This document shows positions 11,086 to 22,105 of a stretch of 64,000 bases of DNA, piece after piece (the stretch's first letter is position 1; the number at the start of each line of letters is the position of its first letter). The stretch covers positions 992,001-1,056,000 of the forward strand of contig JAPNXP010000003.1 of the NCBI GenBank assembly GCA_028753945.1, in the 5' to 3' direction. The notes under the pieces are model-generated. The model saw only the letters and a program-made list of their open reading frames with translations. It was not told the origin of the DNA and did no database searches. Made by a program: the position numbers and the translations under genes. Source of the DNA: Hexactinellida sp. DTS-2022 (lineage: Eukaryota; Porifera; Hexactinellida).

Positions 11086-11575
11086 ATTAAAGATACAACT
11101 TTTGAGTCTTGCGATTTAGTCCATTATGAATACCGTATTTATTCAAATAGTAGGCTAGGCGATTTTTTTTAGGCCATTATCTGAACAATAACTTTTGTGA
11201 CTTTTCGAGAATATCACATGTTGATATAATTTAATTAGTATAGTCGGTTGATAATCGTATTGCGACTAATATTAGATACAGAAATTTACTCAGGGTACCG
11301 GTAGTAAATTTGCATTTGCTAATTTGGGGAGGCTATTATTGGAGGTAGGCGATTATTCGAATAGGGGCTACTATTAGAGTATATACGGTAGTTCATTTGG
11401 ATTTTGGATTTTGGATCAGGAAAATCTTCATTTGAAGGTAGACATCACATAAAAGTAGTTCAAATCCATTAAGGTTAATATGATGTCTAATTATAAAATA
11501 ACTAAATTCCTTGTGATAACTATTCGTGTTTGAACTATCACTAGTAATTGGACTCAATGACTGAACATAATAATG
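11086..11575. repeat. Relic of TTAA family T2 carrying a TA-flanked MITE
   Basis: The flanks (about 11090-11130 and 11391-11460) match the 63840-63990 copy of family T2: both have the AAGATACAACTTTT and GACATCACATAAAAGTA motifs. Between them sits the MITE at 11133-11388. The ends of T2 itself are not preserved here. Confidence 0.6.
11133..11388. mobile_element. TA-flanked MITE (CCGTA family), copy 1
   Basis: Inverted ends are CCGTATTTATTCAAATAGTA and a diverged complement ending in ACGG, with TA duplicated on each side (11131-11132 and 11389-11390). Copy 2 is at 58713-58972. The T2 copy near 63890 shows the uninterrupted target ATGAATAGTTCAT. Confidence 0.8.
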
Positions 11576-11576
11576 T

Positions 11577-14500
11577 GTGTTGTTTATAAATATCTTCAAC
11601 GAGTATTATTTAGGTAATATCATTTTCGTGCTCCACGTTATAATACCAAGGCAATTCATTTTCTCTATCTATTTTCCAATAAAATTTGATCTATTCAAGA
11701 ACAAACCTACGTTTGAATATGAAAATGACGATTATATGAATGATATTAATGACTGCAGCTATTATCTCTCCTCAGAATATCAACTCCTACCAGAACTTCC
11801 TGGTTATTCCAAATTTCCCGATTTTGATAATCAACACGTTGACTAAACATGCCTACACTAGCACCAACTAATGTTCAAGAGTATTCAAGTGAAAGTTTGT
11901 ATCCAAATCTCCCGCCTAATCCTGATCCAATTCAGAGAGAAGAAATCAACGCTGACTCAACAAACCAAAAAATAACAATTCCTAATAGCATTGATGCAAA
12001 TATTTGCCCATATAAGTTCCGGACTGTAGCAGAAGTTGTGCGTGCTAGAACTATCAATTTACCGGAGGATCTTCCATTTGATCCGTGGACCTCAACAGAT
12101 TCTGCAAAGCAAGAACTTTCTTCATGGCTCACAGCTTATAAACAGGTGGAGGACGTTTTTTGTCTAAACTGGGGTGTTAATCTTGTAAGAACGAGTAAAA
12201 AAGGTCGCCAAGAGATTATAAATTGTCATCGTTCCATAAAAGCAAAACTGACTGGAGGAGGAAGATATACCTCCTCATTTAAATGCAATTGTCCATGTTT
12301 TTGCTTTCATTGAAGAATGTTCTGACGGATGGGTTATTGTTCGTGGAAACTTTCAACATAATCATGCACTTCACCAAACTACTGGGTCTAGTCTAGCAGA
12401 AGCGCCTCGTCGCTCTATACCTAAGGACTTGCTAAAACTCGGTGAAACTTTGACGAGTGCTGGTTTTTCAGCTTCAAAAATATCTCAAGTTTTTGAGAGT
12501 GAGGCTTATCCACTAGAACTTCCAGTATAATGGACCTATCAAGATGTTTATAGTAATCTTTCACCAAGCACAGAAGAAAGTTCTTTTGATACTACAAATT
12601 TCATTGAATATCTACGGAAACGTAATGTGGACAACGACCTCTACTATACAGTGCAACTACTGACCCGGATGGTTGTTTAAACAAAGTATTCTGGGAAATG
12701 AAGAATGGCCTGGAACGCTGGGCCGAGGATTATGAGAACAATCTTGCATCTTTTGACACATCACATGATACAAACAAATATTGCCTTAAGTTTGGAGCCC
12801 TGACGGAAGAACAATTATTCTTGTCAGTTCATTATTAAGTAATGAAACCGAATCCTCGTTTGATTGGGTATTTAGAGAATTCGTAAAGCTTTTCAAACAT
12901 CCCCAAAGGTTTTGTTTACTGATGGAGATCCGCAATTCGCAGCGCGTTATCAAATACTTCTCATCTACTATGTACGTACCATCTATCTAAAAATCTATAT
13001 CTATATATATAAAGTTGTTTGTGTGTATGTATGATTGTCCTCACATCTCTTCTGAGACTTCTCAACAGATCTGAACCAAATTTTGTATGTCACTTAGGAG
13101 TTACCCCACCTACCTGAATAAGAAATTTTTAAGAGATATTTGCATTCCTCGCGAAGTTAACTCAAAATATGTGATTTCTTGGCACCTTCCCATACATTTC
13201 AATGGCAATTATCAAAAGTTCACAGTGCTGCTAGAAACACATTTCAAACGTGCAATCTAGGTTTTAGTGTATGAGGAATCCAAATATGATATTTTTAAGT
13301 CAATAGAATGCATAATTTGCAATTTATCACATGCATATTTTTCACACTTTGCGAGGGTACCGACCTTGACCTATCAGATTGCATAGTTTTCACATTATTC
13401 TGACTCGAGTATTATTGGTCTATAATTCAATGGGTCAATTGTGTATGAAAGAAAACAACAATTGAATGTCCCTTGCTATAGCTGACATTATTCAACCAAT
13501 AAAATATCAGCTTGCATTGCGTTGTCAATAGTCTCATTCCTATGGTCCCCGTAATATTAATACAACTGTTTACAATATTGTTAACTTCTGTCATATCCGT
13601 CATATTACACATCCGTCATATTACACATTTCACATCCATCATATTACACATCCGTCATATTAGATATCCGTCATATTTCAAATCATAAACTCATTATAAG
13701 ACATCCCGTGTATTTGAATACCGCGGCGAAGCGCGGGCACCCGGCTAGTACTCATATAAAACCATTGTTTATTGATAAAGCTGGATTTGTAAAAAGCAAG
13801 ATGCTGAATCATGTATTAGTTTTGATGCAGAATGGCACGATCTATTGGGAATACTGGAGTCTATTGACACAGTACTAGTGTGAATACATTAGAATCTGCA
13901 AAGAAATGGTTGCAAAGTTTACTTCATATGAACGAAAAACACAGTGGGTTTCAAGGTGGACATGGAACCATTTAACACTGGGGGCGCATTCCACACAACG
14001 ATCCAAGTCAATACTTGCAGCTATTAAGCAATTTCTAAGCTCACATACACACCTAAAGGATCTTGCAGGGAAATTGGAAGAATATCGCCAGAATATCTCC
14101 GAGAGTGGGAAGGGAAGGCAACCCGACAGGTCCCGACTTGCTCTTAAACAATTTTCTAGAGGATAGATTTGGATCTTCAAGATTCAACAACACCTATTTT
14201 GAGTGATACATTAATGCTTGTGATCTTTCTTTACCTTCTGAGATAACTACAAGTTCAGAAACACTTAGACGCGTGTCAATCTCATCATGTACATGCCTTT
14301 TCCCCACTTGTTTGGGACTACTGTGTCGGCATATCCTACGTGTATATCTGTATAGGAACATAACCAAAATAACTGATGATATCGTATCCAGTTTATGGTT
14401 AGTTAAAGGTGAGAGACAGAGAGTTAACTTAGTAAATGAGTCAATAACTGCTAATTGACGAGTACGCGAATATAACGTTTCACATTTTCCACAGACTAAA

Positions 14501-14779
14501 GACGAAAGATATGCGCTTCTTTGTAACGATTTCAAGAACGTCGCTAGAATAGCTTCTCTAACCTCTGAAAATACTGAAAAGGTGAGAATAGAATTAATAA
14601 TGAAAATATCAGGACTTCTGCAATACAATGAATTGGATATTGTAGCTCCTCATATTATGGTATCAAATCAAGAAATTATCATACAGAATCCTAAAATTCC
14701 TCTGAGTAAGGGTCGTCCGTCTCAAAAGCGAAAGAAGAGTCCTGATGAGTTTCCTAAACGGCGAAGAAAAAGGAAATAG
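11577..14779 (+). pseudogene. MULE-type transposase relic with FAR1/WRKY-like N terminus
   Basis: Several plus-strand frames together resemble a Mutator-like (MULE) transposase. The longest is 11849-12313 (154 codons), which ends in a zinc-binding stretch. It continues in another frame as a GWVIVRGNFQHNHAL block, typical of the FAR1/WRKY-GCM fold. Next are a SFDTSHDTNKY block (first catalytic Asp position) near 12755 and a VLFTDGDPQFAA block (second Asp) near 12920. After the Helitron insertion comes a HSTQRSKS block near 13990, where the family usually has Glu at the Lys position. The C-terminal tail at 14582-14779 ends in a basic SKGRPSQKRKK stretch. There are many stops and frameshifts, and the gene is not functional. 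The upstream limit is uncertain, and terminal inverted repeats were not found. Confidence 0.7.
13000..13748 (+). mobile_element. Short non-autonomous Helitron
   Basis: It starts with TCTATATATATAAAG after an A (12999) and ends CTAG before a T (13749). Just inside the end is a GC-rich hairpin CCGCG-GCGAAG-CGCGG (13721-13736), followed by GCACCCGG. A-TC...CTAG-T ends with a subterminal hairpin and no inverted repeats are Helitron hallmarks. The interior carries a CCGTCATATTACACAT tandem array at about 13597-13680. It interrupts the MULE relic. Confidence 0.87.
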
Positions 14780-17700
14780 ATTCATTACCTGCTTAGTCTC
14801 AATAATAATTAATTAGTCATAGTGTTTTAGTTTGTTATATTAAACTGTCTAGTTGTAGTCGAATGTAACGAGGTTCGCCTGTATTACTAAGCACATCGCT
14901 TCAGATCTATTTTATGTTTAATAATTACTTAAATACAATATCTTCGGTGAAATCTACCGATAATCGGCAACATTATTACTTCTACCGATGATCGGTGGAT
15001 AAGTAAACTCATAATATAATATATAGTTCGTAAATAGAGCTAGATCATGAATCCGAAAAATATTTCAAAAAATTTCACCTTTGAGGTCACTTTGGGTGGA
15101 AATTAAAAAAAAAATTAAATAATTTAATCTATTTTCAGGCCGCAAATGTTGTTTTCTATTGATTATTATGAACTTATTGAAAAAATCACAAAAAAGTAAA
15201 TAATTTTCTTATGACACTTTGCGCCAAAAGTAAATTCACTTTCTAAAATTATTTTTTCGAATAGTAACCTCAATTATAAAATGGTCCTTAATCGATTTAG
15301 CCAGGTTGATGTCATTTAGTTTTTCAACACTTTTTTTGTTTTAATGAGCAAATATTTTTTTAATAACATCCGTTAACGTCCGTTTTTGATTTTTGAATGA
15401 ATTTAGAAAATATCGATTATACAATTTGGGATTGCACATGTACTAGACATTGTATTTCTGCCGAGTAATTCTTGTTGATGCGGAGCCTACGGACCACAGT
15501 GCCCGAATAAGGGAGGTTTGAAAGCATGTTTATACTATATAAGTAACCAGATCTAACAATGAATACCAAAATGGCTATACCTTATTAAAATGTGTTGTAT
15601 GTATTTCTATGAATATAGTATGCAGAAATACAGTCATTGTTTTTTAAACGGCATGTTTGAATTATTTGGCCCGTGTTGATTTGGTCCGGCCGGAACGAAT
15701 ATTTCAGTTATATTTGGTCCTGGCGAGCAAATAGTTACCCGGACTAAATATTTCAGTAATCTTTGGTCGGCTATACATTTTCGTTCCCCTCCGGACCAAA
15801 TATTTCGGTTGTTTCAAACGCTGAGATGGAGAAACATTTGCTAACCGAAGAGCCGAAGAGACTTGATGCCAGGGCAAATTTAGTAGAGTTATGAAATTGT
15901 CACTGGACAAGTATTGACTAAATTCATTCCCTTCGAATTGATCAACCCAAGTAACACATGAATCTTCCAGAAGAAGTGGTGCAGGTGTGGCTAGAGTATT
16001 ATCATTGTTTTCCGATGTTTTAGAAGTTGCTAGCAACTGTTGAACAACAGGTAGAAGAACATTCGTAGAATATTCCATGCTCTCTCCTGTCCAGCGAGTT
16101 GCAAAATCGAAGTCCTCACCTGTGTATTGGTGTTTTTGTAATTTTTATCTCAAAAATATCTAAATACCATTGAGCCAACAAGATAGACATTTCATAGGTG
16201 GTTTCCAATTGATCTTCTTGAGCATACTCTGTATAATAGGATGGGTAACGGTCAGTTCTCCAATCGAATAAAAAAAAATTTCATATCGTGTCGTATGTGA
16301 AGTTCCCGATGGAGATCACACAGAGGAATCTTTGTTTTGATTGAGTTGATAATTGAACTTTTCATTTAGTTGAGTTTATCAATCGTATCTTGGCGGCAGT
16401 GGCGCCCACAGGGGTACGCAGTAGAAGCACGTGCGTATACAAATTTAACTGGGTAATTTTCTTGGTTGTTTAATGCGTATTTTATTGAAACTTATTAACT
16501 ATAATTGGTATAATTTTCACTATAATTTTCATTATTATTCGTATATCTTACTTATTATATCGCGCTATTGGAATTATAATGAACAACTTTCGGTTTAATC
16601 GTTATTCTTTAAATGTTAATCGACCTATAATACACTGGCTGATCAAATTGGCGTTAGGGCCGAACGCTGACTTTAATCCACAATCATGCTAATAATTAGT
16701 ATAGTGCTATAATTGTGTTACAACTGATCGATGTTCATTGTCAATGCATTGTGTTAAGGATGCTTGACGCCAAATTATCCGGTATTTAACTTCAAAAATT
16801 GAAGGGTCGATTATTGTGAAATAACATGCAAAAATAACCTGGAATTCTGTTGGAAGTGCAAATTTTCAAAAATCTAGAATATTTTTGCTCAAAAGAGCAC
16901 TATTAGAACGTAATTTTTGATGACATCGGTGATAATGTGAACATTCCTCACATTTATCACCATTGATGGTTATTTATGTGCATTTTGATACTAATATCAG
17001 TTCATATATAACTAATATGTATCAATTGCACGGTGGAAAGCATATGGAGAATGTATACTTGAGGTTATGGGTTCGAATCTCTATGGTGACTATCTTTTTA
17101 ATTATTCTGGGATATAAAGCAATTCAATTGAAAGGTTCCACAAATATACATGGTGCATGTACATAGTAGTTCAAAACATTGCTGGAATGAACTTTCTGTT
17201 GAATTTCGAACAATTCTCACAGCCAATTACATCAAATTCCTTTTCCAGCTGGTGTCCCAAAATAAAGTGGACTTGCATAAATTGATAAATATCAAGTCAT
17301 TTAGTTACGAACAATGACTGAATACATGTAAAGCTTATCGTACGAATAGAAGCTTACATACTCCTTCCATACCGGGATGAAACACCAATTGAAATGTATC
17401 TATTATTAGTGGGAATAACCTGGTGAACTTTGAACGCTTGTATCTCAAAACTCATTTTTTCGACCTTTTCGGCATTAGTTGAGAAAAAATATTTAGCGGA
17501 ATGACTAAAAAAACTCAGATATACTTGTATACACTATTGTCAATAAAAATGACTAGCTTGGGAGCGATTGTACAAGAACTAAGTGTTCTTTGAACCAATT
17601 TGGTATAAAATTGTCAAATTTTGACCGATTTTTGAGATAACAAGGGTCAAGCAACCACAGGATAGAAAGTAGGAACTCTACACTACCAAAGCTAGTCAAT

Positions 17701-18200
17701 TTTTCATTCCTAGTTGTGGGGAATATGTACAAAACTTTTCAGAACTTGCGCCACAATATAACACTCTGGATAATGCCGAGAAGTTTTGATTCTATAGTAT
17801 TCCGGGTTTGAGAAGCCAAAAAAAATATTTTCACCCTCCCTGACAAAAATATAATTCCAAAAAATGATCTCAAGTGCTAAATATCTTAGTTAGGATAAAG
17901 GATCTTATGTTTATAGTGATTTACCATTGTTTGGACAAAACTATGGAAACTGCCCATTACAGCTAATGTTAACTCGCGTTCAGCATCCTTAATTGTACAA
18001 TTATAAAGATATTCTTTGGAATCAAAAATCCCCTAAAAAAGTTGTGAAGTAACATAATATATACGGTAGCTTCTTATATAGCCCACATGCTTCCCTAAGA
18101 GGGTTGAAATAGACCAATTTTCAAAATTCACTAGGGAAGCTCGCTCCGCTCGCATCCACACTGTTAACAAAATTTCCTGAAAACAAAGTGCGTATCTTTT
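14780..18200. other. No recognised gene
   Basis: AT-rich. It contains one arm of foldback family F (15040-15320). A 124-codon minus-strand open frame (15704-16078) matches nothing I know. A CAGTGGCGCCCACAGGGG motif near 16396 could be a hAT end without a partner. The rest is unassigned. Confidence 0.4.
15040..15320 (+). repeat. Family F fragment (single arm)
   Basis: It shares GAATCCGAAAAATATTTC, ACACTTTGCGCCAAAAGT and TTCGAATAGTAACCTCAAT with the foldback element at 30635-31710 and its right flank. A shorter piece occurs at 62520-62600. Confidence 0.75.
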
Positions 18201-19703
18201 TTAGGGGTCTGTGGGCGCCTTTGCTTGGCGGGTATGCCTAGGAGGTGATATAGTCGTAAATACCGTTTCTTCTGCGCCAATGGATAGTGTATCTTCAGTT
18301 TGTAAATTTTCGATAGTAGAGGTTTCTATTTCAGTTGATGAGCGCTGAGATCTTGTGGCTTGTTGGTCGGCAGAATTTATAGGAGTCAATCTTTTCAGAA
18401 GCATAACTTTGGATCTTTTCACGCGTTGGATGGATTGTTACGATATATTTTGACTGTATTACGATTAAATTTAGCAATTCTATAAGGACCAAGCCATTAA
18501 TCATGAAATTTCGCTCCTTTCTTCTTTTGGTAGACATTTTCAATGAGGACTTCGTCTCTTTTACCCAGATTATTGAAGGTGATTGGGTTAAGATTCTTGT
18601 CATGGCGTATCTTCATCAACTCCTTTGAGCGCAATAGAAGTTCGCCAGCACAACATGATTGTTTGCTTGTGCAACTTGCATGGACTGAATAAGTTCCGTT
18701 GTTGTATTTCACTTGTGTTATTCCCCAGAGACTAGGATTCTTCAATAGCCACATCAGGATGTAGCATTGCAAGATTTTTTGCCTCTAATGGTAAGCGAGG
18801 TTTACGTGACCCATGCATCAATTCAAATGCTGAGACTCCTGTAGTATTTCGGGGACTTATGTTAAGAGAAAAGGTGATTTCGTCAAGATATTGAGCCCAA
18901 TTTTCATTCTTTTCATCCAACGATTTCACTAGGCATCTTTTGAGTGCTTTGTGGGCAGATTCAACTAACTCATTGGTTTGAGGGTGGTATGGGGCTGAGA
19001 AGATTAGCTTATAATCATAAGCATCATGCAGGGCTTTGGAAATTTTGATTGTAAACTCAGTCCCGTTATCACAAATAATTTGTACTGGTGCTTCCTGTCT
19101 ACAATAAATGGAGAATATCCCTTTTGCTACCTCTTTCGCTTCCTTAGATCTAAGTGGGCGAGTTGCTAACCACTTAGTAAAGTGGTCTATCATAGTAAAT
19201 ATATCATTGTACCCTTCGCAATTCACAAGTGGGCCAGTAAGGTCCATTCCTACACGAAACCACAACTTAGTAGTAACTGGGAGAGGTTGTAGTGGTATAC
19301 TGGTAGCTCTCAGTGTAGGCTGTTTCTTTTGACAGCGAATACAATTGTCCACGTAAAAACGAATTTGCTCTAGCATTCCAGGCCAAAAATACCGGGCTTT
19401 CGCGATATTATATGAGTAACGTGCACATTGGTGTCCAACATTATCGTGGATTTCTCTGAGAATACTTGGAATATCATCAGTTTTGATTACAAGAAGTTGC
19501 TTGCGTTCAAAAAGCTTTACAAGCTTGTAAATTCTAGCAAGATATTTGGAGGCTCTCCTTCGTAAATTCCTCTTATGATCTTTCTTAAATCCATGGGGGT
19601 AGGAGTCGGTCATCAAGTATGACAATATGAGTTCATATTCGGAGGGGTCGATTGTTTTGAAGGTAGATGAGAATGTCAATGTAAAGTGTATATTTTTTTG
19701 CAT
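18201..19703 (-). pseudogene. Ginger-like integrase/transposase, nearly intact (Ginger 1)
   Basis: A 323-codon frame (19703-18732) starts at an ATG and encodes a retroviral-type integrase fold without any reverse transcriptase around it. Residues 20-60 carry the YPHGFKKDHKRNLRRRA block, which I associate with Ginger/KRBA2-type stand-alone integrases. A zinc-binding HHCC module follows (H86, H91, C121, C124). The catalytic triad is D154, D212 and E248, with exactly 35 residues between the last two (DD35E). The frame then shifts near 18735 and continues through a RHDKNLNPITF block and a LGPYRI (GPY/F) module near 18490 that follows an in-frame stop. It ends in a Ser/Thr-rich tail at 18201. Lesions are few. 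It may instead be an integrase fragment of a Ty3-type retroelement, but the N-terminal extension argues against that. Termini were not found. The 340 bp to its right are unassigned. Confidence 0.72.
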
Positions 19704-20042
19704 TTAGTTTCTACATTTTATAGTGAATTTGAATTTGGATACATTATGTAACAAATGGTAATCAAAAACTGTATTTTATATTGATACTTTATTTTTTGAG
19801 GTGACAAATTATTGCATCAATTATTACGTAGTCTGGTACTAATTTTGCAATGTTCAAACCTCAAATGTTAATACAACTGTTGAACCAACACTTTCTTGGT
19901 GCTATTAGTGGAATGTAGTATTTTGTACGCAACTCATTTGTATTACAAATGAATTTCATGAACTTTCTGGAATTAAATCTGTCAGAAGGAAATAGAAATA
20001 TCATAGTTTGATCTCATGTAAGCTTAAATCTTTTCGTATGTA

Positions 20043-20649
20043 CAGTACAACTGTTTTTGTCAAAACATAAATAACCTCAGTTATCCGGACCAGAGTGGAC
20101 CATGGGTCGATGGGTCATGGGTCATGACTCATGGGTCAGATGGGTCACCTAAATCGATGGGTCAGATGGGTCACCTAAATCGATGGGTCAGATGGGTCAC
20201 CTAAATCGATGGGTCAGATGGGTCATGGGTCACGGCTCCGTGACCCATGACCCATGACCCATGTGGAATTTCAATGTAATCTTCAGTTAAAATACGTTTC
20301 ACTCATCATCATCAATATTATTATAACATTGATGTGCATTGAAATACTAAACGTATTCGACATTGCAACAAGTAGGTTTGTTGAGGTAATTTAAACGGTT
20401 ATTCTGTTATTCTGTTAATGTTACACTATAGTATTTAGATATTTAAAATTGTGTGATGGGTCAATGGGTCACTCTATGGGTCATGGGTCAATGGGTCAAT
20501 GGGTCATGGGTCAGAAATGGGATGGGTCAGATGGGTCATGGGTCACCAATGTTGACCCATGGTCCACTCTGATCCGGACTGTAGATTTACTAGATTATCC
20601 GAACTTGTTTGAGTGGTCCCAAAGAGTCTGGATAATTGAGGTTACACTG
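20043..20649. mobile_element. Tigger/pogo-like MITE hosting a hAT element
   Basis: The right end reads inward CAGTGTAACCTCAATTATCC, and the left end starts CAGTACAAC with CTCAGTTATCCGG further in. TA flanks both sides (20041-20042 and 20650-20651). The left arm appears to hold a small extra insertion, which lowers certainty. A hAT is nested at 20091-20571. Confidence 0.6.
20091..20571. mobile_element. hAT element filled with ATGGGTC minisatellite
   Basis: Inverted ends are CAGAGTGGACCATGGGTC and GACCCATGGTCCACTCTG, with a perfect 8-bp duplication ATCCGGAC (20083-20090 and 20572-20579). Both subterminal regions are arrays of ATGGGTC-type heptamers (20103-20262 and 20456-20565), including three copies of a longer GATGGGTCACCTAAATC unit. 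A related copy is at about 49400-49752. Confidence 0.92.
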
Positions 20650-20851
20650 TATAAGCAACTTTCCTGCTTAAATCACAATGAAGTATTAGTTACTCACTAA
20701 AAGATAATTTGTTCCATAGCATTCTAAAGCTATGTTTGTACATTCAAAAAGTAATCTTTTGGTGTATGAAATATAGAGATAACCTATTAGAATATATGTG
20801 AAAGTAGAGTGAGAAAAGAAATCAAAGAAGTGTACATAAATGTTATAGAAA

Positions 20852-20903
20852 GGGGGGTCCATTTCTGCCAAGCATTGTAATATTTGTCAGAAATGGACCC
20901 CCC
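20852..20903. repeat. Perfect 16-bp inverted repeat
   Basis: Arms GGGGGGTCCATTTCTG (20852-20867) and CAGAAATGGACCCCCC (20888-20903) are separated by 20 bp. A weaker third copy (GGGGGTTCATTTCTGAC) follows at about 20920. The role is unknown. Confidence 0.8.
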
Positions 20904-21135
20904 GGTCCAAATCTGCAAGGGGGTTCATTTCTGACAAAACAATATGCCGGACCCGCACACACCCCGGATCTAATAGTGATAGACCCGCTCCGCACCGAAG
21001 ATCCGACAATATAAATAAATGAACCCGCCCCAACCCGCACGAACACTCGATGACCAGTATAATCTCTAGGATTAAATAATACGGTGTAAACACGGTGCAC
21101 AATGCGTGCACAAATATATTTAATTAACTACTTAA

Positions 21136-21310
21136 CCGTAGACTGCCGGAGTGATTTTCAGGAAAATAGCAAACACGTAGTTCTTTGTATTTATATTTAT
21201 ATTTACAACCTATTAATTTCGAATCCAACAAGAGCACAATAATATATCAACATGCTACAATATTTGAAATAATTTACTTTGTGATTTTGACAAAGGGGAT
21301 GACGCGAACA
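21136..21310 (+). mobile_element. TTAA family T4, 5'-end fragment
   Basis: It begins CCGTAGACTGCC after TTAA (21132-21135) and matches the first part of the complete T4 copy at 52827-53510 closely for about 175 bp. The similarity then ends. Confidence 0.75.
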
Positions 21311-22105
21311 AAGTAACAATTCAATGGCTTTCCTTGTATGTATTTTATCGATTCACTTATTTATTATTTTTAGCATGTCTGAAACTAAGATGTATTTCCG
21401 AAATAAGAATGTTTACTCGTGCTCTTCTTGCTTGTGCAATTTGCGCATTATCAGATGCATAGATCAACACCATTAAAACTTTTGTCCTTTCAAACCATTG
21501 GGTGGTCCTTTCCCTTTTCTCTTTTGAATCTCCTAATACCGTTGAACAAATAGAAGTTTTTGTGTTGATAATGCTCGCAATACCCGATTTACCAACCTTC
21601 CAAAAAACATTTTGTGACCCTAACTAGCTCCGTATTCAAATTGATCATATATGGGCATAAAATGTGCCCATTTTTGATGATTTAGAAAATTTACCACTAT
21701 AGAACTATAAACTCTAGAGCTTAGCATTGGATTTCTAATCACATCGTTAAATATTCCATAGTCATATTCAGAATAATGAATCCATTATCCCAGGGGTCGG
21801 CAATTTTGTTTCTCTATTACCCATTTCAGTGCACAGCACATCACTGTTACCCCGAATCCAGAAACTAAATTGATAAACACAAAGAAAAAGCTGTTGACAA
21901 CCATATTACCTATAAGGTTTTGCTTTTCATCTGAGTATCGAACAATTTTTCCCTGCAAGTTTAAAGCCCCACTATTCTCAAGAATGACATTGAGATTAGT
22001 GTCTTTGGATAGTAACCTGCAAAGTACACCAGTGTACAAAATTTCAGGTGAATCTGAAAATACTTTTATTGTAGCGACCATTTTAGAGCTTAGTAATGTG
22101 TACAT
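21311..22105. repeat. Repeat family D fragment, mostly reverse orientation
   Basis: It contains the reverse complement of the GGACCACCCAATG motif near 21495, the CTCTAGAGCTTAGCA motif near 21712, and, at 22070-22105, the sequence into which hAT-B inserted. No gene seen. Confidence 0.6.

Noticed and set aside
15704..16078. 124-codon minus-strand frame as a host gene
   Set aside because: No recognisable domain, repeated AATATTTCAGT motifs in its DNA, and no supporting exon nearby; left as unassigned.
17069..17081. GGGTTCGAATCTC, a B-box-like motif suggesting a tRNA gene or SINE
   Set aside because: No A box at the right distance and no cloverleaf could be drawn; a single motif in 64 kb is not evidence.
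20843..21111. Overlapping minus-strand frames of 74 and 85 codons
   Set aside because: They cross the inverted repeat and GC-rich CCCGCAC motifs and show no domain; they are chance frames.
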